A DNA stretch of 64,000 nucleotides from Pseudochrobactrum saccharolyticum (GTDB taxonomy: Bacteria; Pseudomonadota; Alphaproteobacteria; Rhizobiales; Rhizobiaceae): NCBI RefSeq assembly GCF_008801715.1, contig NZ_VZPG01000001.1, positions 1,302,001 to 1,366,000 on the forward strand. Reading direction: 5' to 3'. Below are positions 45,481-57,163 of this stretch, piece by piece (the first letter of the stretch is position 1; every line of letters begins with the position of its first letter). A program made the translations under genes and the position numbers. The notes below the pieces were generated by a model. The model worked only from the letters and a program-made list of their open reading frames with translations, was not told the origin of the DNA and ran no database searches.

Positions 45481-46383
45481 TTAGCCCTTGAGAACTTCAA
45501 CAAGAGTCTTGCCGAGCTGTGCAGGCGATGGGGAAACGCGGATACCGGCTTCTTCCATAGCTGCAATCTTGTCTTCAGCGCCGCCCTTACCGCCGGAGAT
45601 AACAGCACCGGCATGACCCATGGTGCGGCCTTCCGGAGCAGTACGACCGGCGATAAAGCCAACCATTGGCTTCTTACGGCCGCGCTTGGCTTCGTCTTTG
45701 AGGAACTGAGCTGCTTCTTCTTCAGCCGAACCACCGATTTCACCGATCATAACGATCGATTTGGTGTTGTCGTCTGCGAGGAACATTTCCAGCACGTCGA
45801 TGAATTCTGTGCCTTTAACCGGATCGCCGCCGATACCGACAGCAGTGGTCTGGCCGAGACCTTCATTGGAGGTCTGGAACACAGCTTCGTAAGTCAGTGT
45901 ACCGGAACGGGAAACAACGCCGACCGAACCTTTTTTGAAGATGTTGCCCGGCATAATGCCGATTTTGCATTCTTCAGGGGTCAGGATGCCCGGGCAGTTA
46001 GGGCCGAGCAGGCGTGATTTTGAACGTTCCAGACGTTCTTTCACGCGTACCATGTCCATAACCGGAATACCTTCGGTGATGCAGACGATGAAGCCGACTT
46101 CAGCTTCAATTGCTTCGATGATGGCATCGGCTGCACCTGCAGGCGGAACGTAGATTACGGATGCATCTGCACCGGTACGTTCTTTAGCTTCAGCAACAGT
46201 TGCAAAAATCGGCAGGTTTTCGCCCTTGGAACCGGTCCAAGTTTCGCCACCCTTTTTAGGGTGGATACCGCCGACCATCTGGGTGCCGTAATAGGCAAGA
46301 GCCTGTTCAGTGTGGAAAGTACCTGTCTTACCGGTCAGACCCTGAACGAGAATCTTGGTGTCCTTGTTTACAAGAATAGACAT
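45481..46383 (-). CDS. sucD: Succinyl-CoA synthetase subunit alpha
   Basis: Interconverts succinyl-CoA and succinate with substrate-level phosphorylation, together with SucC. The 300-residue protein has the CoA-binding [20 protein letters not shown]-like start, [12 protein letters not shown] and the active-site histidine in [12 protein letters not shown]. It starts 3 bases after sucC; AAGGGAAATTGATCC is the ribosome site. Confidence 0.97.
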   Translation of the reverse strand: MSILVNKDTKILVQGLTGKTGTFHTEQALAYYGTQMVGGIHPKKGGETWTGSKGENLPIFATVAEAKERTGADASVIYVPPAGAADAIIEAIEAEVGFIVCITEGIPVMDMVRVKERLERSKSRLLGPNCPGILTPEECKIGIMPGNIFKKGSVGVVSRSGTLTYEAVFQTSNEGLGQTTAVGIGGDPVKGTEFIDVLEMFLADDNTKSIVMIGEIGGSAEEEAAQFLKDEAKRGRKKPMVGFIAGRTAPEGRTMGHAGAVISGGKGGAEDKIAAMEEAGIRVSPSPAQLGKTLVEVLKG

Positions 46384-46386
46384 GGA

Positions 46387-47583
46387 TCAATTTCCCTTCA
46401 CTGCAGCAACGATTTTCTGCGCTGCATCGTCGAGATCGTCAGCTGAAATAACATTCAGGCCGCTCTCGTTGATGATTTTCTTGCCGAGCTCAACATTGGT
46501 GCCTTCGAGACGAACGACCAGAGGAACTTTAAGGCCAACTTCTTTAACAGCAGCGATCACGCCTTCAGCGATAACGTCGCATTTCATGATGCCGCCGAAG
46601 ATGTTCACGAGAATACCTTCAACAGCCGGATCAGCAGTGATGATCTTGAATGCAGCTGTTACTTTTTCTTTGGTAGCGCCGCCGCCAACATCGAGGAAGT
46701 TTGCCGGTTCTGCGCCGTAAAGCTTGATGATGTCCATGGTTGCCATAGCAAGACCGGCACCATTGACCATGCAGCCGATATTACCGTCGAGGGCAACATA
46801 GGCCAGATCATGCTTGGAAGCTTCGATTTCTTTTTCGTCTTCTTCCGACAGATCGCGCAGTTCCTGAATGTCAGGATGACGGAACAGAGCATTGCCGTCG
46901 AAGGATACTTTGGCATCCAGCACGCGTACACGACCATTGGTCATGACGATCAGCGGGTTGATCTCCAGAAGGCTCATGTCTTTTTCAACAAAAGCTTTGT
47001 AGAGGATCGGGAACAGCTTCAGAGCGTCTTCACGGGCTTCGCCTTCGAGCTTAAGAGCATCGGCAAGCTTGGCATTGTCTTCATCGGTCACGCCTTTGGC
47101 AGGATCGATTGCAACATTGATGATCTTTTCCGGTGTTTCTTCCGCAACAGCTTCGATGTCCATACCGCCTTCGGTGGAAACAACGAAAGCCGGACGGCCG
47201 ACGGAGCGGTCGATCAGCAGGGAGAGATACAGTTCGCGGTCGATGTCCGCACCATCTTCGATGTAAAGACGGTTTACCTGCTTACCGGCAGGACCGGTCT
47301 GCTTGGTCACCAGAGTGTTGCCGAGCATTTCTTTAACGTTGGCAACAACTTCTTCGATGGATTTGGCAAGACGCACGCCGCCTTTAGCATCGGCTGGCAG
47401 TTCTTTGAACTTACCTTTACCGCGGCCACCGGCATGGATCTGGCTCTTGACCACATAAAGCGGGCCAGGAAGGGTCTTTGCCCATTCTTCAGCCTGTTCA
47501 GCGGAGTAAACAGCCACGCCGTTGGCAATCGGTGCGCCGTAGGAGTGGAGCAGGCGCTTAGCCTGATATTCGTGAATATTCAT
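46387..47583 (-). CDS. sucC: Succinyl-CoA synthetase subunit beta
   Basis: The nucleotide- and succinate-binding beta subunit (ATP-grasp fold). The 398-residue protein begins [16 protein letters not shown] and contains [24 protein letters not shown], and [17 protein letters not shown]. It lies between mdh and sucD on the same strand. AAAAGGACAACCAG precedes the start. Confidence 0.97.
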   Translation of the reverse strand: MNIHEYQAKRLLHSYGAPIANGVAVYSAEQAEEWAKTLPGPLYVVKSQIHAGGRGKGKFKELPADAKGGVRLAKSIEEVVANVKEMLGNTLVTKQTGPAGKQVNRLYIEDGADIDRELYLSLLIDRSVGRPAFVVSTEGGMDIEAVAEETPEKIINVAIDPAKGVTDEDNAKLADALKLEGEAREDALKLFPILYKAFVEKDMSLLEINPLIVMTNGRVRVLDAKVSFDGNALFRHPDIQELRDLSEEDEKEIEASKHDLAYVALDGNIGCMVNGAGLAMATMDIIKLYGAEPANFLDVGGGATKEKVTAAFKIITADPAVEGILVNIFGGIMKCDVIAEGVIAAVKEVGLKVPLVVRLEGTNVELGKKIINESGLNVISADDLDDAAQKIVAAVKGN

Positions 47584-47678
47584 CTGGTTGTCCTTTTAAG
47601 GGCGCTCCTGAAACCTGTTGTTTCAACTTGTGTTGATAGACAGGCTTCGTGATTTTTATATGAAGTTCCAGAGACCAG

Positions 47679-47709
47679 TTCGGGGCCACTTTGGGAAAAG
47701 CGCCCCGAA
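47679..47709 (-). repeat. mdh-sucC intergenic hairpin
   Basis: TTCGGGGC (47679-47686) and GCCCCGAA (47702-47709) form an 8-bp stem around 15 bases. A further inverted repeat AATAAG/CTTATT at 47724-47739 covers the mdh stop. Confidence 0.65.
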
Positions 47710-47735
47710 ACATCCCAGAACTTGAATAAGGGAGC

Positions 47736-49137
<1,402 letters not shown>

Positions 49138-50322
49138 TCAGGCTGTTGCCCGTATTGCAGCTGATTCATTTGTCTCAAATGCTTCAAGATATTCCGCACT
49201 CTGCATCTCAAAAAGACGCGATGCGGTACGGTCAAATTCAAAAGCTTCTGTGCCGCTGGAGGCACTATAGAGTTTGTCGGGTGTCGCTGCGGCAGAGATG
49301 ATAACACGGGCGCGCTGGTCGTAAAGTGTATCCACCAGCAGAATGAAACGTTTGGCTTCATTTCTCTTGGCAAGATCCAGCACCGGCACATGATCGATAA
49401 ACATAGTGCGGAAACGCGCCATGATCGCCAGATAGTCTGCAGCAGCCAGCGGTTTGGCGCAAAGTTCATCAAAAGTCACACGCACGGCTTTGCCGACAGT
49501 GCGGTTCAGATGAATGCTGCGGCCTTTAACCTTGATAACCTCTGCCGTCTCAAGCCCGCCTTCCGTCAGAACATGCCATGCCTCATCCATTCTGGCATCT
49601 GTTTTAAGCCCGAGCGGGGTGAGATAGACTGGCTGGCGATCGAGCTTTTCAAGCCGGTAATCCGTGCGCGAATCCAGATTGATCACATCAACACGGGTTT
49701 TGAGAATGCTGACAAAAGGCAGGAACAGCTGACGGTTGAGACCATTCGGATAGAGATTATCCGGTGCCACATTGGATGTGGCAACCAGCACCACGCCACG
49801 CTCGAACAGCGCCGAGAATAAACGCGACAGGATCATCGCATCGGCAATATCTGTGACAGTAAATTCATCAAAGCACAGAATCCATGCCTGTTTTTCCAGT
49901 GCTTCAGCAACCGGCGGGATCGGGTCTTCCTGTTTGGTTTCACCTTTTTTGAAAGCCTGACGGTGAGCATGAATACGCTCATGAACATCAGCCATGAAAT
50001 CATTGAAATGTGCGCGGCGTTTGCGTTCAACCGGCAGCAATTCAAAGAACATATCCATCAGCATGGTTTTGCCGCGGCCGACTTCACCATGAATATATAA
50101 GCCCTTGATCGGCTCAGCCACTTTTTTGGATTTGCCGAACAGCCAGCCCAGTGCGCTGGATTTGCGCGAAAGGCGTTTGCTGCAAATCGCATCGATCAAA
50201 GCATCAAAGCGCTTTGCCAGAATCTGCTGCTGCGGGTCTGCTTCAATATCTCCGGCCATGGCCAGAGAGTCGTAGCGTTCTGATACGGACGGATAGGCTT
50301 TCAGCGTTTCATTGAAAGACAT
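49138..50322 (-). CDS. zapE: Cell division protein ZapE (AFG1-like ATPase)
   Basis: A 394-residue AAA-type ATPase of the AFG1/ZapE family, which associates with FtsZ in Escherichia coli. Walker A is GLYIHGEVGRGKTMLMDMFF, Walker B ILCFDEFTVTDIADAMILSRLF, followed by ATSNVAPDNLYPNGLNR. The start MSFNETL at 50322 has GAGGTTGTC upstream; an ATG at 50343 is less favoured. Commonly located next to mdh in alphaproteobacteria. Confidence 0.93.
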   Translation of the reverse strand: MSFNETLKAYPSVSERYDSLAMAGDIEADPQQQILAKRFDALIDAICSKRLSRKSSALGWLFGKSKKVAEPIKGLYIHGEVGRGKTMLMDMFFELLPVERKRRAHFNDFMADVHERIHAHRQAFKKGETKQEDPIPPVAEALEKQAWILCFDEFTVTDIADAMILSRLFSALFERGVVLVATSNVAPDNLYPNGLNRQLFLPFVSILKTRVDVINLDSRTDYRLEKLDRQPVYLTPLGLKTDARMDEAWHVLTEGGLETAEVIKVKGRSIHLNRTVGKAVRVTFDELCAKPLAAADYLAIMARFRTMFIDHVPVLDLAKRNEAKRFILLVDTLYDQRARVIISAAATPDKLYSASSGTEAFEFDRTASRLFEMQSAEYLEAFETNESAAIRATA

Positions 50323-50361
50323 GACAACCTCATTCGGGCTCATTCAGGCGCTGTTCTATAA

Positions 50362-50400
50362 ATGAAAAGCCGCAGATTGTGTCTGCAGCTTTTATAATTC
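50362..50400 (-). terminator. Terminator after omp19
   Basis: AAAAGCCGCAGA (50365-50376) and TCTGCAGCTTTT (50382-50393) pair with one mismatch. Read leftward, the stem is followed by CTTTTCATTT. Confidence 0.7.
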
Positions 50401-50418
50401 TATAATGTCAGCAAGTTT

Positions 50419-50961
50419 TTAGCGGGACAGGCTGATCGGCTGGCCGCCGGAAGTCTGACCGTCAAAGCGGCCGTCAGCAGATGAATAGAGCGAAGCTACA
50501 GTGCCGCCATTTGCATCATAGAGAACCAGCTGCTTGCCGTTGACCGACCATGAGGACAGGTTGGCGAGTTCACCCGGGCAACGCAGCGGACCCGCGCGGT
50601 AACCCTGACCGAATTTGGTCTGCGGGGTGGCAACTTTACAGCTCTGACCGGCAAGTGATGCATTCCACACACCAGCAACTTTGCCCGGTGTCAGGTCTAC
50701 GGACGATGCAGGCGGCAGGCTGGCAACCTGTGTATTGCCCTGCGGCTGTGAATTCATATCATTCGGATTGGCTGGAAACTGCGATGCATTCACATCATTC
50801 AGCGATCCGGACTGAACCGATGTCGTCGGAGCAGGGCGCAAAGGAGCAGGCTGTGCCTGCGGGGGAGTGTTGCTGGCCATATTGTCAAAACGCGAACTCT
50901 GGCAACCGGCGAGAATGGTGGCAGCTGCAAGTCCGAGCAGGCCAATCTTAGAAACTCCCAT
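50419..50961 (-). CDS. omp19: Outer-membrane lipoprotein Omp19 (AprI/Inh-type protease inhibitor)
   Basis: A 180-residue lipoprotein with lipobox LAGC (Cys20 within GLAAATILAGCQSS), a Pro/Ala/Ser-rich linker and a C-terminal AprI/Inh-like beta-barrel domain: VAGVWNASLAGQSCKVATPQTK, AGPLRCPGELANLSSW, KQLVLYDANGGTVASLYSS. This closely matches Brucella Omp19, a surface-exposed protease inhibitor. The two cysteines probably form a disulfide. The start at 50961 has AAGGAG 6 bases upstream; the ATG at 50967 abuts that site. Confidence 0.92.
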   Translation of the reverse strand: MGVSKIGLLGLAAATILAGCQSSRFDNMASNTPPQAQPAPLRPAPTTSVQSGSLNDVNASQFPANPNDMNSQPQGNTQVASLPPASSVDLTPGKVAGVWNASLAGQSCKVATPQTKFGQGYRAGPLRCPGELANLSSWSVNGKQLVLYDANGGTVASLYSSADGRFDGQTSGGQPISLSR

Positions 50962-51517
50962 ACCCATCTCCTTGATAGTGTGGTTTCCGAAGCGGAATCT
51001 TTGAAACAGTTCCGTCCTCAGGTCAATATTGAGGCAAAATCCGCTGCACTTTAGACCATTTTGTAATCAAAAGGAATCATTGAACAAAAGGGAAATAAGT
51101 AGGATTGCACGATTTTACGGCTTCAGCCTTGTTTTAATCTGACAGGTTATGGCCTGACAATGTGAAAGCCTGTCTGGCAGCAAAATTTGAGCAGATTATG
51201 TTTTAAAGATAAACATATTTTACCGGCAGGCCAAGGCACGATCTGCCTCCAAGGCAGATTTCAGGCAAAAACGCATCACTGCTTTTCGAATCATTGGCAC
51301 ATATACTGGCAATTTGAGAGAAGTTCCGCCATATAGGCCTGTAAATGTATATCCGGAGTGCCTTGCGCAAAGTGTGAAGCGCTTTCAGGATGAGTTTTCA
51401 GGCAAAATCTTCGGATGCTGCCTGTTTTTCGTATCTCTGCGAACCGAATTTTGTCGATGTTCCGCATTAAGGCTGCTGATATGCCGTAACCGGAATATAT
51501 CTTATAATTGTGAAACT
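50962..51517. other. omp19-dapF divergent intergenic region
   Basis: 556 bases between divergent omp19 and dapF. No coding frame is convincing. I see a weak candidate omp19 promoter (leftward TTGACC, 17-base spacer, poor -10) at 50998-51026 and a small hairpin TCTGCCTCCAAGGCAGA at 51241-51257. Otherwise nothing is recognised in this fairly long gap. Confidence 0.5.
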
Positions 51518-52414
51518 ATGTCTGTAGCTATGTCAGTTGATGCTGCTTTTGCCAAAATGAATGGCCTTGGCAATAAAATTATTGTGGCGGATATGCGCGG
51601 CCGGAGTGACCGGATCACGCCTGATGCTGCGCGCGCACTGAATGCTGATGCTGCGACCGGTTTTGACCAGATCATGGCGATCCATGATCCGAAAACGGCG
51701 GGTACGGATTATTATATCCGCATTATTAATTGCGATGGCAGTGAAGCGCAGGCTTGCGGCAATGGCACACGCTGTGTGGTGCAGGCACTTGCGGCGGAAA
51801 CCGGCAAATCACAATTTACCTTTGAGACACTGGCAGGTTTGTTGCTGGCCGAGGAACTGCCGGATGGCCAGATCCGTGTGGATATGGGCAAGCCGCGTTT
51901 CGAATGGCAGGCTATTCCGCTTGCAGAAGAATTTCGTGATACCCGCATGATCGAATTGCAGATCGGGCCGATTGATGCACCGGTGCTGCATTCGCCGTCT
52001 GTGGCGTCGATGGGCAATCCTCATGCGATTTTCTGGGTGGATCAGGATGTCTGGTCCTATGAGCTGGATAAGTTCGGGCCATTGCTGGAAAATCATCCGA
52101 TCTTTCCGGAAAAAGCAAATATTTCTATCGCGCAGGTTACAGGCAAAGACGAGCTGACCATCCGCACCTGGGAGCGTGGTGTTGGTCTGACACGGGCTTG
52201 TGGTTCTGCTGCCTGTGCCGCTGGTGTGTCGGCGGCACGCACACGCCGTACGGGGCGCAATGTAAAAGTCATTGTGCCGGGCGGGCCATTGCAGATCGAC
52301 TGGCGCGATGATGATCATGTTTTAATGACAGGACCGGCTGAATGGGAGTTTTCGGGGCAGTTTGATCCGGCAACAGGTCTTTGGGCAAAAGACACAACAG
52401 CGGAAGGTGCCTGA
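51518..52414 (+). CDS. dapF: Diaminopimelate epimerase
   Basis: Converts LL- to meso-diaminopimelate for lysine and peptidoglycan. The 298-residue product (start 51518; 51530 also possible) has [16 protein letters not shown], and the two catalytic cysteines in [15 protein letters not shown] and [16 protein letters not shown]. The open frame continues upstream to 51314 but that part has no family resemblance. Two bases separate it from mtaB. Confidence 0.96.
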   Translation: MSVAMSVDAAFAKMNGLGNKIIVADMRGRSDRITPDAARALNADAATGFDQIMAIHDPKTAGTDYYIRIINCDGSEAQACGNGTRCVVQALAAETGKSQFTFETLAGLLLAEELPDGQIRVDMGKPRFEWQAIPLAEEFRDTRMIELQIGPIDAPVLHSPSVASMGNPHAIFWVDQDVWSYELDKFGPLLENHPIFPEKANISIAQVTGKDELTIRTWERGVGLTRACGSAACAAGVSAARTRRTGRNVKVIVPGGPLQIDWRDDDHVLMTGPAEWEFSGQFDPATGLWAKDTTAEGA

Positions 52415-52416
52415 TT

Positions 52417-53697
52417 ATGGCGGTTGAGGTTGTAACATTCGGCTGCCGGCTGAATACTTATGAATCCGAAGTGATGAAACGCGAAGCTGATGAGGCCGGT
52501 CTCGGTACATTGGAAAACGGCGCGATTATTTTCAACACCTGTGCGGTAACGGCGGAAGCGGTGCGTCAGGCACGCCAAGCCATTCGTAAAGCACGTCGGG
52601 ATAATCCGGAAGCCCGTATTATTGTGACCGGTTGTGCAGCGCAGACCGGTGCTGATGATTTTGCGGCGATGGACGAGGTTGATCTGGTTCTCGGCAACGA
52701 AGAAAAACTGAAATCCAATTCTTATCGCATGTTGCCGGACTTTGGTGTGAACCAGTTCGAGAAGGTGCGCGTCAACGATATTATGGAAGTGCGCGAAACC
52801 GCCAGCCATATGGTGGATGCGATTGAAGGCCGTGCCCGTGCTTTTGTACAGGTGCAGAATGGCTGTGATCATCGCTGCACTTTCTGCATTATTCCCTATG
52901 GCCGTGGTAATTCCCGCTCTGTCCCGATGGGCGGTGTGGTTGAGCAGGTCAAGAGACTGGTCGGCAACGGCTATGCCGAAGTGGTGCTGACTGGCGTGGA
53001 CATGACCTCCTACGGGCCTGATCTGCCGGGCAATTTACGTCTCGGCAAACTTGTGAAAACCGTTTTGGCGCAGGTACCGGATTTGCAGCGTCTGCGTTTA
53101 TCTTCCATCGATTCGATTGAGGCGGATGAAGACCTGATGGAAGCGCTGGCTAATGAAAAACGCCTGATGCCGCATCTGCATCTCTCATTGCAGTCCGGGG
53201 ATAATATGATCCTCAAGCGGATGAAGCGTCGTCATTTACGCGATGACTCCATCCGTTTCTGCGAAGATGTGCGCAAGCTGCGTCCTGATGCCGTATTTGG
53301 TGCGGATATTATCGCCGGTTTCCCGACCGAGACGGAAGAGATGTTCCAGAATTCTATCCGTATTGTCGAAGAATGCGGCCTCAGCCATTTGCATGTTTTC
53401 CCTTACAGTCCGCGTGAAGGCACGCCTGCCGCACGCATGCCGCAATTGCGTCGTGAGGTGATTAAGGAACGCGCTGCCCGTCTGCGTGTTGCCGGTGATG
53501 CGGCTTATCGCCTGCATCTGGAAAGTCTCAAAGGCACCGTGCAGAATATTCTGGTAGAACGTGGTGGCTTAGGTCGGACTGAAGGCTTTACACTGACTGG
53601 GCTGGATACACAGGATCTGACAGCAGGACAGATTGTCAGCCGCGTGATCTCCGGTCATGATGGGGACAAGCTGCTGGCTGTTCCGCAAAATATCTGA
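52417..53697 (+). CDS. mtaB: tRNA t6A37 methylthiotransferase MtaB
   Basis: A radical-SAM enzyme that converts t6A37 to ms2t6A in tRNA. The 426-residue protein has the N-terminal MTTase domain with GCRLNTYESE and CAVTAEAVRQARQ, the radical-SAM cluster site CDHRCTFCIIPYGRG, and a C-terminal TRAM-like end. The start at 52417 is just after the dapF stop. Order dapF-mtaB-ftsY is usual in Hyphomicrobiales. Confidence 0.95.
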   Translation: MAVEVVTFGCRLNTYESEVMKREADEAGLGTLENGAIIFNTCAVTAEAVRQARQAIRKARRDNPEARIIVTGCAAQTGADDFAAMDEVDLVLGNEEKLKSNSYRMLPDFGVNQFEKVRVNDIMEVRETASHMVDAIEGRARAFVQVQNGCDHRCTFCIIPYGRGNSRSVPMGGVVEQVKRLVGNGYAEVVLTGVDMTSYGPDLPGNLRLGKLVKTVLAQVPDLQRLRLSSIDSIEADEDLMEALANEKRLMPHLHLSLQSGDNMILKRMKRRHLRDDSIRFCEDVRKLRPDAVFGADIIAGFPTETEEMFQNSIRIVEECGLSHLHVFPYSPREGTPAARMPQLRREVIKERAARLRVAGDAAYRLHLESLKGTVQNILVERGGLGRTEGFTLTGLDTQDLTAGQIVSRVISGHDGDKLLAVPQNI

Positions 53698-53728
53698 TTA
53701 TCATTCGAAAATAAGAAGCGCTGTATTC

Positions 53729-55156
53729 ATGGCTATGGGTTTTATAAAAAAGATTTTTTCTTTCGGCAAAAAGGAAGAGGTATCTTCCGCTCCGTCAGAG
53801 GAAGTCCTGTCGCCTTTAGCGGAAGAGGGCGCACCGGTTGCAGCAGAACACACGCCTGTTGAACCGCATCATGAGACTGTGCTGGAAAAGATCGAAGACC
53901 TGCTTTCCCAGCCTGTCATCGCTGATCCGGCGACGATTGAACTGAAACCGGTTTATGATACGCCGGAGCCGGATGAGACCGACCTTGAAGAGAAGCTGCA
54001 GGCGGAAGAGCCGCCTCACGAGACTTTTCTGGAAAAGGTTGAGGAACTGCTTTCCCAACCGGTGATTGCTGATCCGGCAACCATTGAGCTGACACCGGTC
54101 TATCCTGAAGCCGAGCCTGAAATTACCGATGCTGATGCGGAAGTGGTTCCTGCGCCAAAACCGGTAAAGGTGACAGTCAGCAAGTCGGTTGAGGCAAAAC
54201 AGGAACCAGTAGTCGTTGAAGCCGAACCGGAAAAGAAACTGTCATGGTTTGAGCGGCTGCGCAGCGGTTTGTCGCGCTCTTCACAGCAGTTGGGCGACTC
54301 CATCGGCGGCATTTTCACCAAGCGCAAACTGGATGAAGACACACTTCAGGAACTGGAAGATGTGCTGATTCAGGCTGATCTTGGTCTGGAAACCGCGATG
54401 CGTATCACAGACAGCCTGTCTTCGGGTCGTTATGGCAAAGATATTTCGACCGATGAAGTGCGCCGCATTATGCGCTCCGAGATCGAAAAAGTTCTGGTGC
54501 CCGTGGCGAAGCCTCTGGAACTTGACCTGTCGCACAAGCCGCATGTCATTCTTGTGGTTGGTGTGAATGGTACCGGTAAAACCACAACAATCGGCAAGCT
54601 GGCGGCAAAACTGACCGCAGGCGGATTGAAAGTGATGCTGGCAGCAGGCGATACATTCCGCGCCGCAGCGATTGAGCAATTGCATATCTGGGGCGAGCGT
54701 ACCGGTTCACCGGTTGTGTCATCCAAGCTTGGTGCCGATGCTGCCGGTCTGGCATATGACGCATGGCAGCAGGCCAAAGATGCCGGCAGCGACGTGCTGA
54801 TTATTGATACGGCAGGGCGCTTGCAGAACAAAGCCGAGCTGATGGATGAGTTGGCTAAAATTGTGCGCGTGCTTGGTAAACATGATCCGGAAGCGCCGCA
54901 TACAGTGTTGCAGACGCTGGATGCTACCACCGGTCAGAATGCGCTTAATCAGGTTGAAATTTTCAAAAATATTGCCGGTGTGAACGGCTTGGTCATGACC
55001 AAGCTCGACGGTTCCGCACGCGGCGGTATTCTAGTGGCGATTGCCGCCAAACATAAATTGCCGGTCTATTTTGTCGGTGTCGGTGAACAGATTGATGATC
55101 TTGAGCCGTTTACGGCACAGGATTTTGCCGGAGCGATTGCAGGAGAAGCACGATGA
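53729..55156 (+). CDS. ftsY: Signal recognition particle receptor FtsY
   Basis: GTPase that docks SRP-ribosome complexes at the membrane. The 475-residue protein has an acidic N-terminal region (about 1-165) and the NG domain with [48 protein letters not shown] and [10 protein letters not shown]. The N-terminal region contains two tandem copies of a 30-residue unit (around residues 47-77 and 96-126; [16 protein letters not shown] and [16 protein letters not shown]), 49 residues apart. It overlaps the next gene by four bases. Confidence 0.97.
   Translation: MAMGFIKKIFSFGKKEEVSSAPSEEVLSPLAEEGAPVAAEHTPVEPHHETVLEKIEDLLSQPVIADPATIELKPVYDTPEPDETDLEEKLQAEEPPHETFLEKVEELLSQPVIADPATIELTPVYPEAEPEITDADAEVVPAPKPVKVTVSKSVEAKQEPVVVEAEPEKKLSWFERLRSGLSRSSQQLGDSIGGIFTKRKLDEDTLQELEDVLIQADLGLETAMRITDSLSSGRYGKDISTDEVRRIMRSEIEKVLVPVAKPLELDLSHKPHVILVVGVNGTGKTTTIGKLAAKLTAGGLKVMLAAGDTFRAAAIEQLHIWGERTGSPVVSSKLGADAAGLAYDAWQQAKDAGSDVLIIDTAGRLQNKAELMDELAKIVRVLGKHDPEAPHTVLQTLDATTGQNALNQVEIFKNIAGVNGLVMTKLDGSARGGILVAIAAKHKLPVYFVGVGEQIDDLEPFTAQDFAGAIAGEAR
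53864..54106 (+). repeat. Tandem 147-base duplication within ftsY
   Basis: The segments beginning at 53870 and 54017 encode near-identical 30-residue blocks with the same 147-base offset. Nucleotide identity is high but with many third-position changes, so the duplication is not recent. Confidence 0.85.
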
Positions 55157-55827
55157 ACGATCATATTTTTGAGCGCGATCCGTCTGACCCGCAACGCAAG
55201 GAAGTGCCGCCGCTGTTAAAACTGGCACTGGAACTCGGGCCTTTGCTGGTGTTCTTTTTTGCCAATTCGCGCGGTGAGTGGCTGGTTGAGCGTTTTCCGG
55301 TTCTGGCACAGATCGGTCAGCCGATTTTTATTGCAACGGCCTTGTTTATGGCCGCCACTGTGATTGCGCTGGTTGTATCATGGATCATGACACGCAGCCT
55401 GCCGATCATGCCGCTGGTTTCGGGTATTGTGGTGCTGGTTTTCGGCGCGCTGACGCTGTGGCTGCACAATGATACTTTCATAAAAATGAAACCAACCATT
55501 GTTAACAGCCTGTTCGGTGCGATTCTGCTGGGCGGTCTGCTGTTTGGCAAAGCTTTGCTCGGCTATGTCTTCGATCAGGCTTTCAAGCTGGATGCGGAAG
55601 GCTGGCGTAAGCTGACATTGCGCTGGGGTTTGTTTTTCTTCGTGCTGGCTGTGATTAATGAAGTTGTATGGCGGAATTTTCCGACCGATACATGGGTCAC
55701 ATTCAAAGTGTGGGGCGTCATGCCGCTGACCATTGCTTTTACAATGTTCCAGCTGCCATTGATAAAAAAACATTCTCTGGTGCCATGGGGCACAGAGGAT
55801 GACGCAGCATCGGCGGATAAAAAATAA
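55153..55827 (+). CDS. yciB: Inner membrane septation protein YciB/IspA family
   Basis: A 224-residue membrane protein with five to six hydrophobic segments. [52 protein letters not shown] and the [20 protein letters not shown] segment are diagnostic of the YciB (septation protein A) family. It overlaps ftsY (ATGA), a common alphaproteobacterial arrangement. The C-terminal tail is charged. Confidence 0.93.
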   Translation: MNDHIFERDPSDPQRKEVPPLLKLALELGPLLVFFFANSRGEWLVERFPVLAQIGQPIFIATALFMAATVIALVVSWIMTRSLPIMPLVSGIVVLVFGALTLWLHNDTFIKMKPTIVNSLFGAILLGGLLFGKALLGYVFDQAFKLDAEGWRKLTLRWGLFFFVLAVINEVVWRNFPTDTWVTFKVWGVMPLTIAFTMFQLPLIKKHSLVPWGTEDDAASADKK

Positions 55828-55842
55828 TCGGGAGCGAAACGG

Positions 55843-56607
55843 ATGGCTCGTCTTGAAATTGAACAGTTCTATTGTCGCGAAGATAATTTCGGTGTTCTGA
55901 TTCATGATCCGGAAACGGGACTGACAGCATCAATTGATGCGCCGGAAGAACTGGCAATCCGTTCGGCTTTGGCGCGTCGCGGCTGGAAGCTCGATTATAT
56001 TTTTACGACCCATCATCATCTCGATCATGTCGATGCGAATGAAGCATTGAAACGCATCTATGGTGCACAGATCACAGGACCCGCAGCGGAAAAGATTCCG
56101 GGTGCGGATCGCGGCGTGAAAGACAGTGACAGGTTTCAATTCGGCTCGTTTGAAGTGCAGGTGATTTCTACACCCGGTCATACGGCCGGAGAGGTGAGCT
56201 ATTATCTGCCGCAGGCAAAAGTTGCTTTTACGGGCGATACATTATTCGCGCTGGGTTGCGGACGCCTGTTTGAAGGCACACCGGCAGATATGTATGCATC
56301 GCTGCAAAAGCTGGCTTTGCTGCCGGTTGATACAAAAGTCTATTGCGGGCACGAATATACGCTGAATAATCTGCGTTTCGCGCTCGATGTTGACGGTACC
56401 AATCCGGCATTGAAAGAGCGCGGTCGTGAGATTGAGCGGCTGCGGGCGGAAGGTCTGCCGACCCTGCCAACCAGTATCGGGCTGGAAATGGCCACCAATC
56501 CGTTCTTGCGCGTGCATGACAGTGCAGTGCGCAAACAGCTTGGGATGGAAGATGCCAGCGAGTTGCAGGTTTTTGCGGAACTGCGTAAACGCAAAGATCA
56601 TTTTTGA
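55843..56607 (+). CDS. gloB: Hydroxyacylglutathione hydrolase (glyoxalase II)
   Basis: Hydrolyses S-lactoylglutathione in methylglyoxal detoxification. The 254-residue metallo-beta-lactamase-fold enzyme has the metal motif TTHHHLDHVDAN, STPGHTAGEVSYY, FTGDTLFALGCGRLFEG and YCGHEYTLNNLRFA, and the C-terminal glutathione-site residues FLRVHD and LRKRKDHF. Confidence 0.95.
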   Translation: MARLEIEQFYCREDNFGVLIHDPETGLTASIDAPEELAIRSALARRGWKLDYIFTTHHHLDHVDANEALKRIYGAQITGPAAEKIPGADRGVKDSDRFQFGSFEVQVISTPGHTAGEVSYYLPQAKVAFTGDTLFALGCGRLFEGTPADMYASLQKLALLPVDTKVYCGHEYTLNNLRFALDVDGTNPALKERGREIERLRAEGLPTLPTSIGLEMATNPFLRVHDSAVRKQLGMEDASELQVFAELRKRKDHF

Positions 56608-56635
56608 CAAAAGCCGTTTGAGGCAAAGGTATAGT

Positions 56636-57139
56636 ATGGTTTGTCTGTTCCGCCGTCCGGCTGTTACAATTATCGCCGGTTCTTTTCTCGCAGCGGGTTT
56701 TTTCGCTGTTATGCCTTTGACCGGTCATGCGGCATTTGCGCAGAGCTTTTCGGAAGTGGCCAAACCGGAAGTGCCGGCGGAAGTGAATAATTATCCGCTT
56801 GATGAGAAGTTTCTGACCAAGATGGAAGCCGCACAGGCCGAGCTCAACACCATGGATATGTCCGGCAGCGGTGATGATGAGGCCGGAACCGGCGATCATT
56901 CACCAAAGGCGCTGGCTGCCCGTATTGAAAAGCAGCCGAAAGTGATGGCTGTGCTCGAAAAACACGGCCTGACCGCGCAGGATTATATTTACGGCTATTT
57001 CGCTCTGGTCAGCAGTGTAAGCGCTGTGGAATCTGAAAATGAAGAACAGCTTGTTGATGAATTAAAGGGCATCAATCCGGCGCATATCACTTTCGGCAAA
57101 CAATATATTGACCGTATCCATAAGCTTCTTGGCGAATAA
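56636..57139 (+). CDS. Secreted protein of unknown function downstream of gloB
   Basis: A 167-residue protein starting at 56636, with AAAGG 6 bases upstream. Residues 1-36 form a signal peptide (VTIIAGSFLAAGFFAVMPLTGHAAFA). The mature part is acidic and mostly helical, with KALAARIEKQPKVMAVLEKHGLTAQDYIYGYFALVSSV as the most domain-like stretch. I do not recognise a family. It is 28 bases after gloB and probably in the same operon. Confidence 0.75.
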   Translation: MVCLFRRPAVTIIAGSFLAAGFFAVMPLTGHAAFAQSFSEVAKPEVPAEVNNYPLDEKFLTKMEAAQAELNTMDMSGSGDDEAGTGDHSPKALAARIEKQPKVMAVLEKHGLTAQDYIYGYFALVSSVSAVESENEEQLVDELKGINPAHITFGKQYIDRIHKLLGE

Positions 57140-57163
57140 TTGACGCTCTGGGCATATTGCTAA

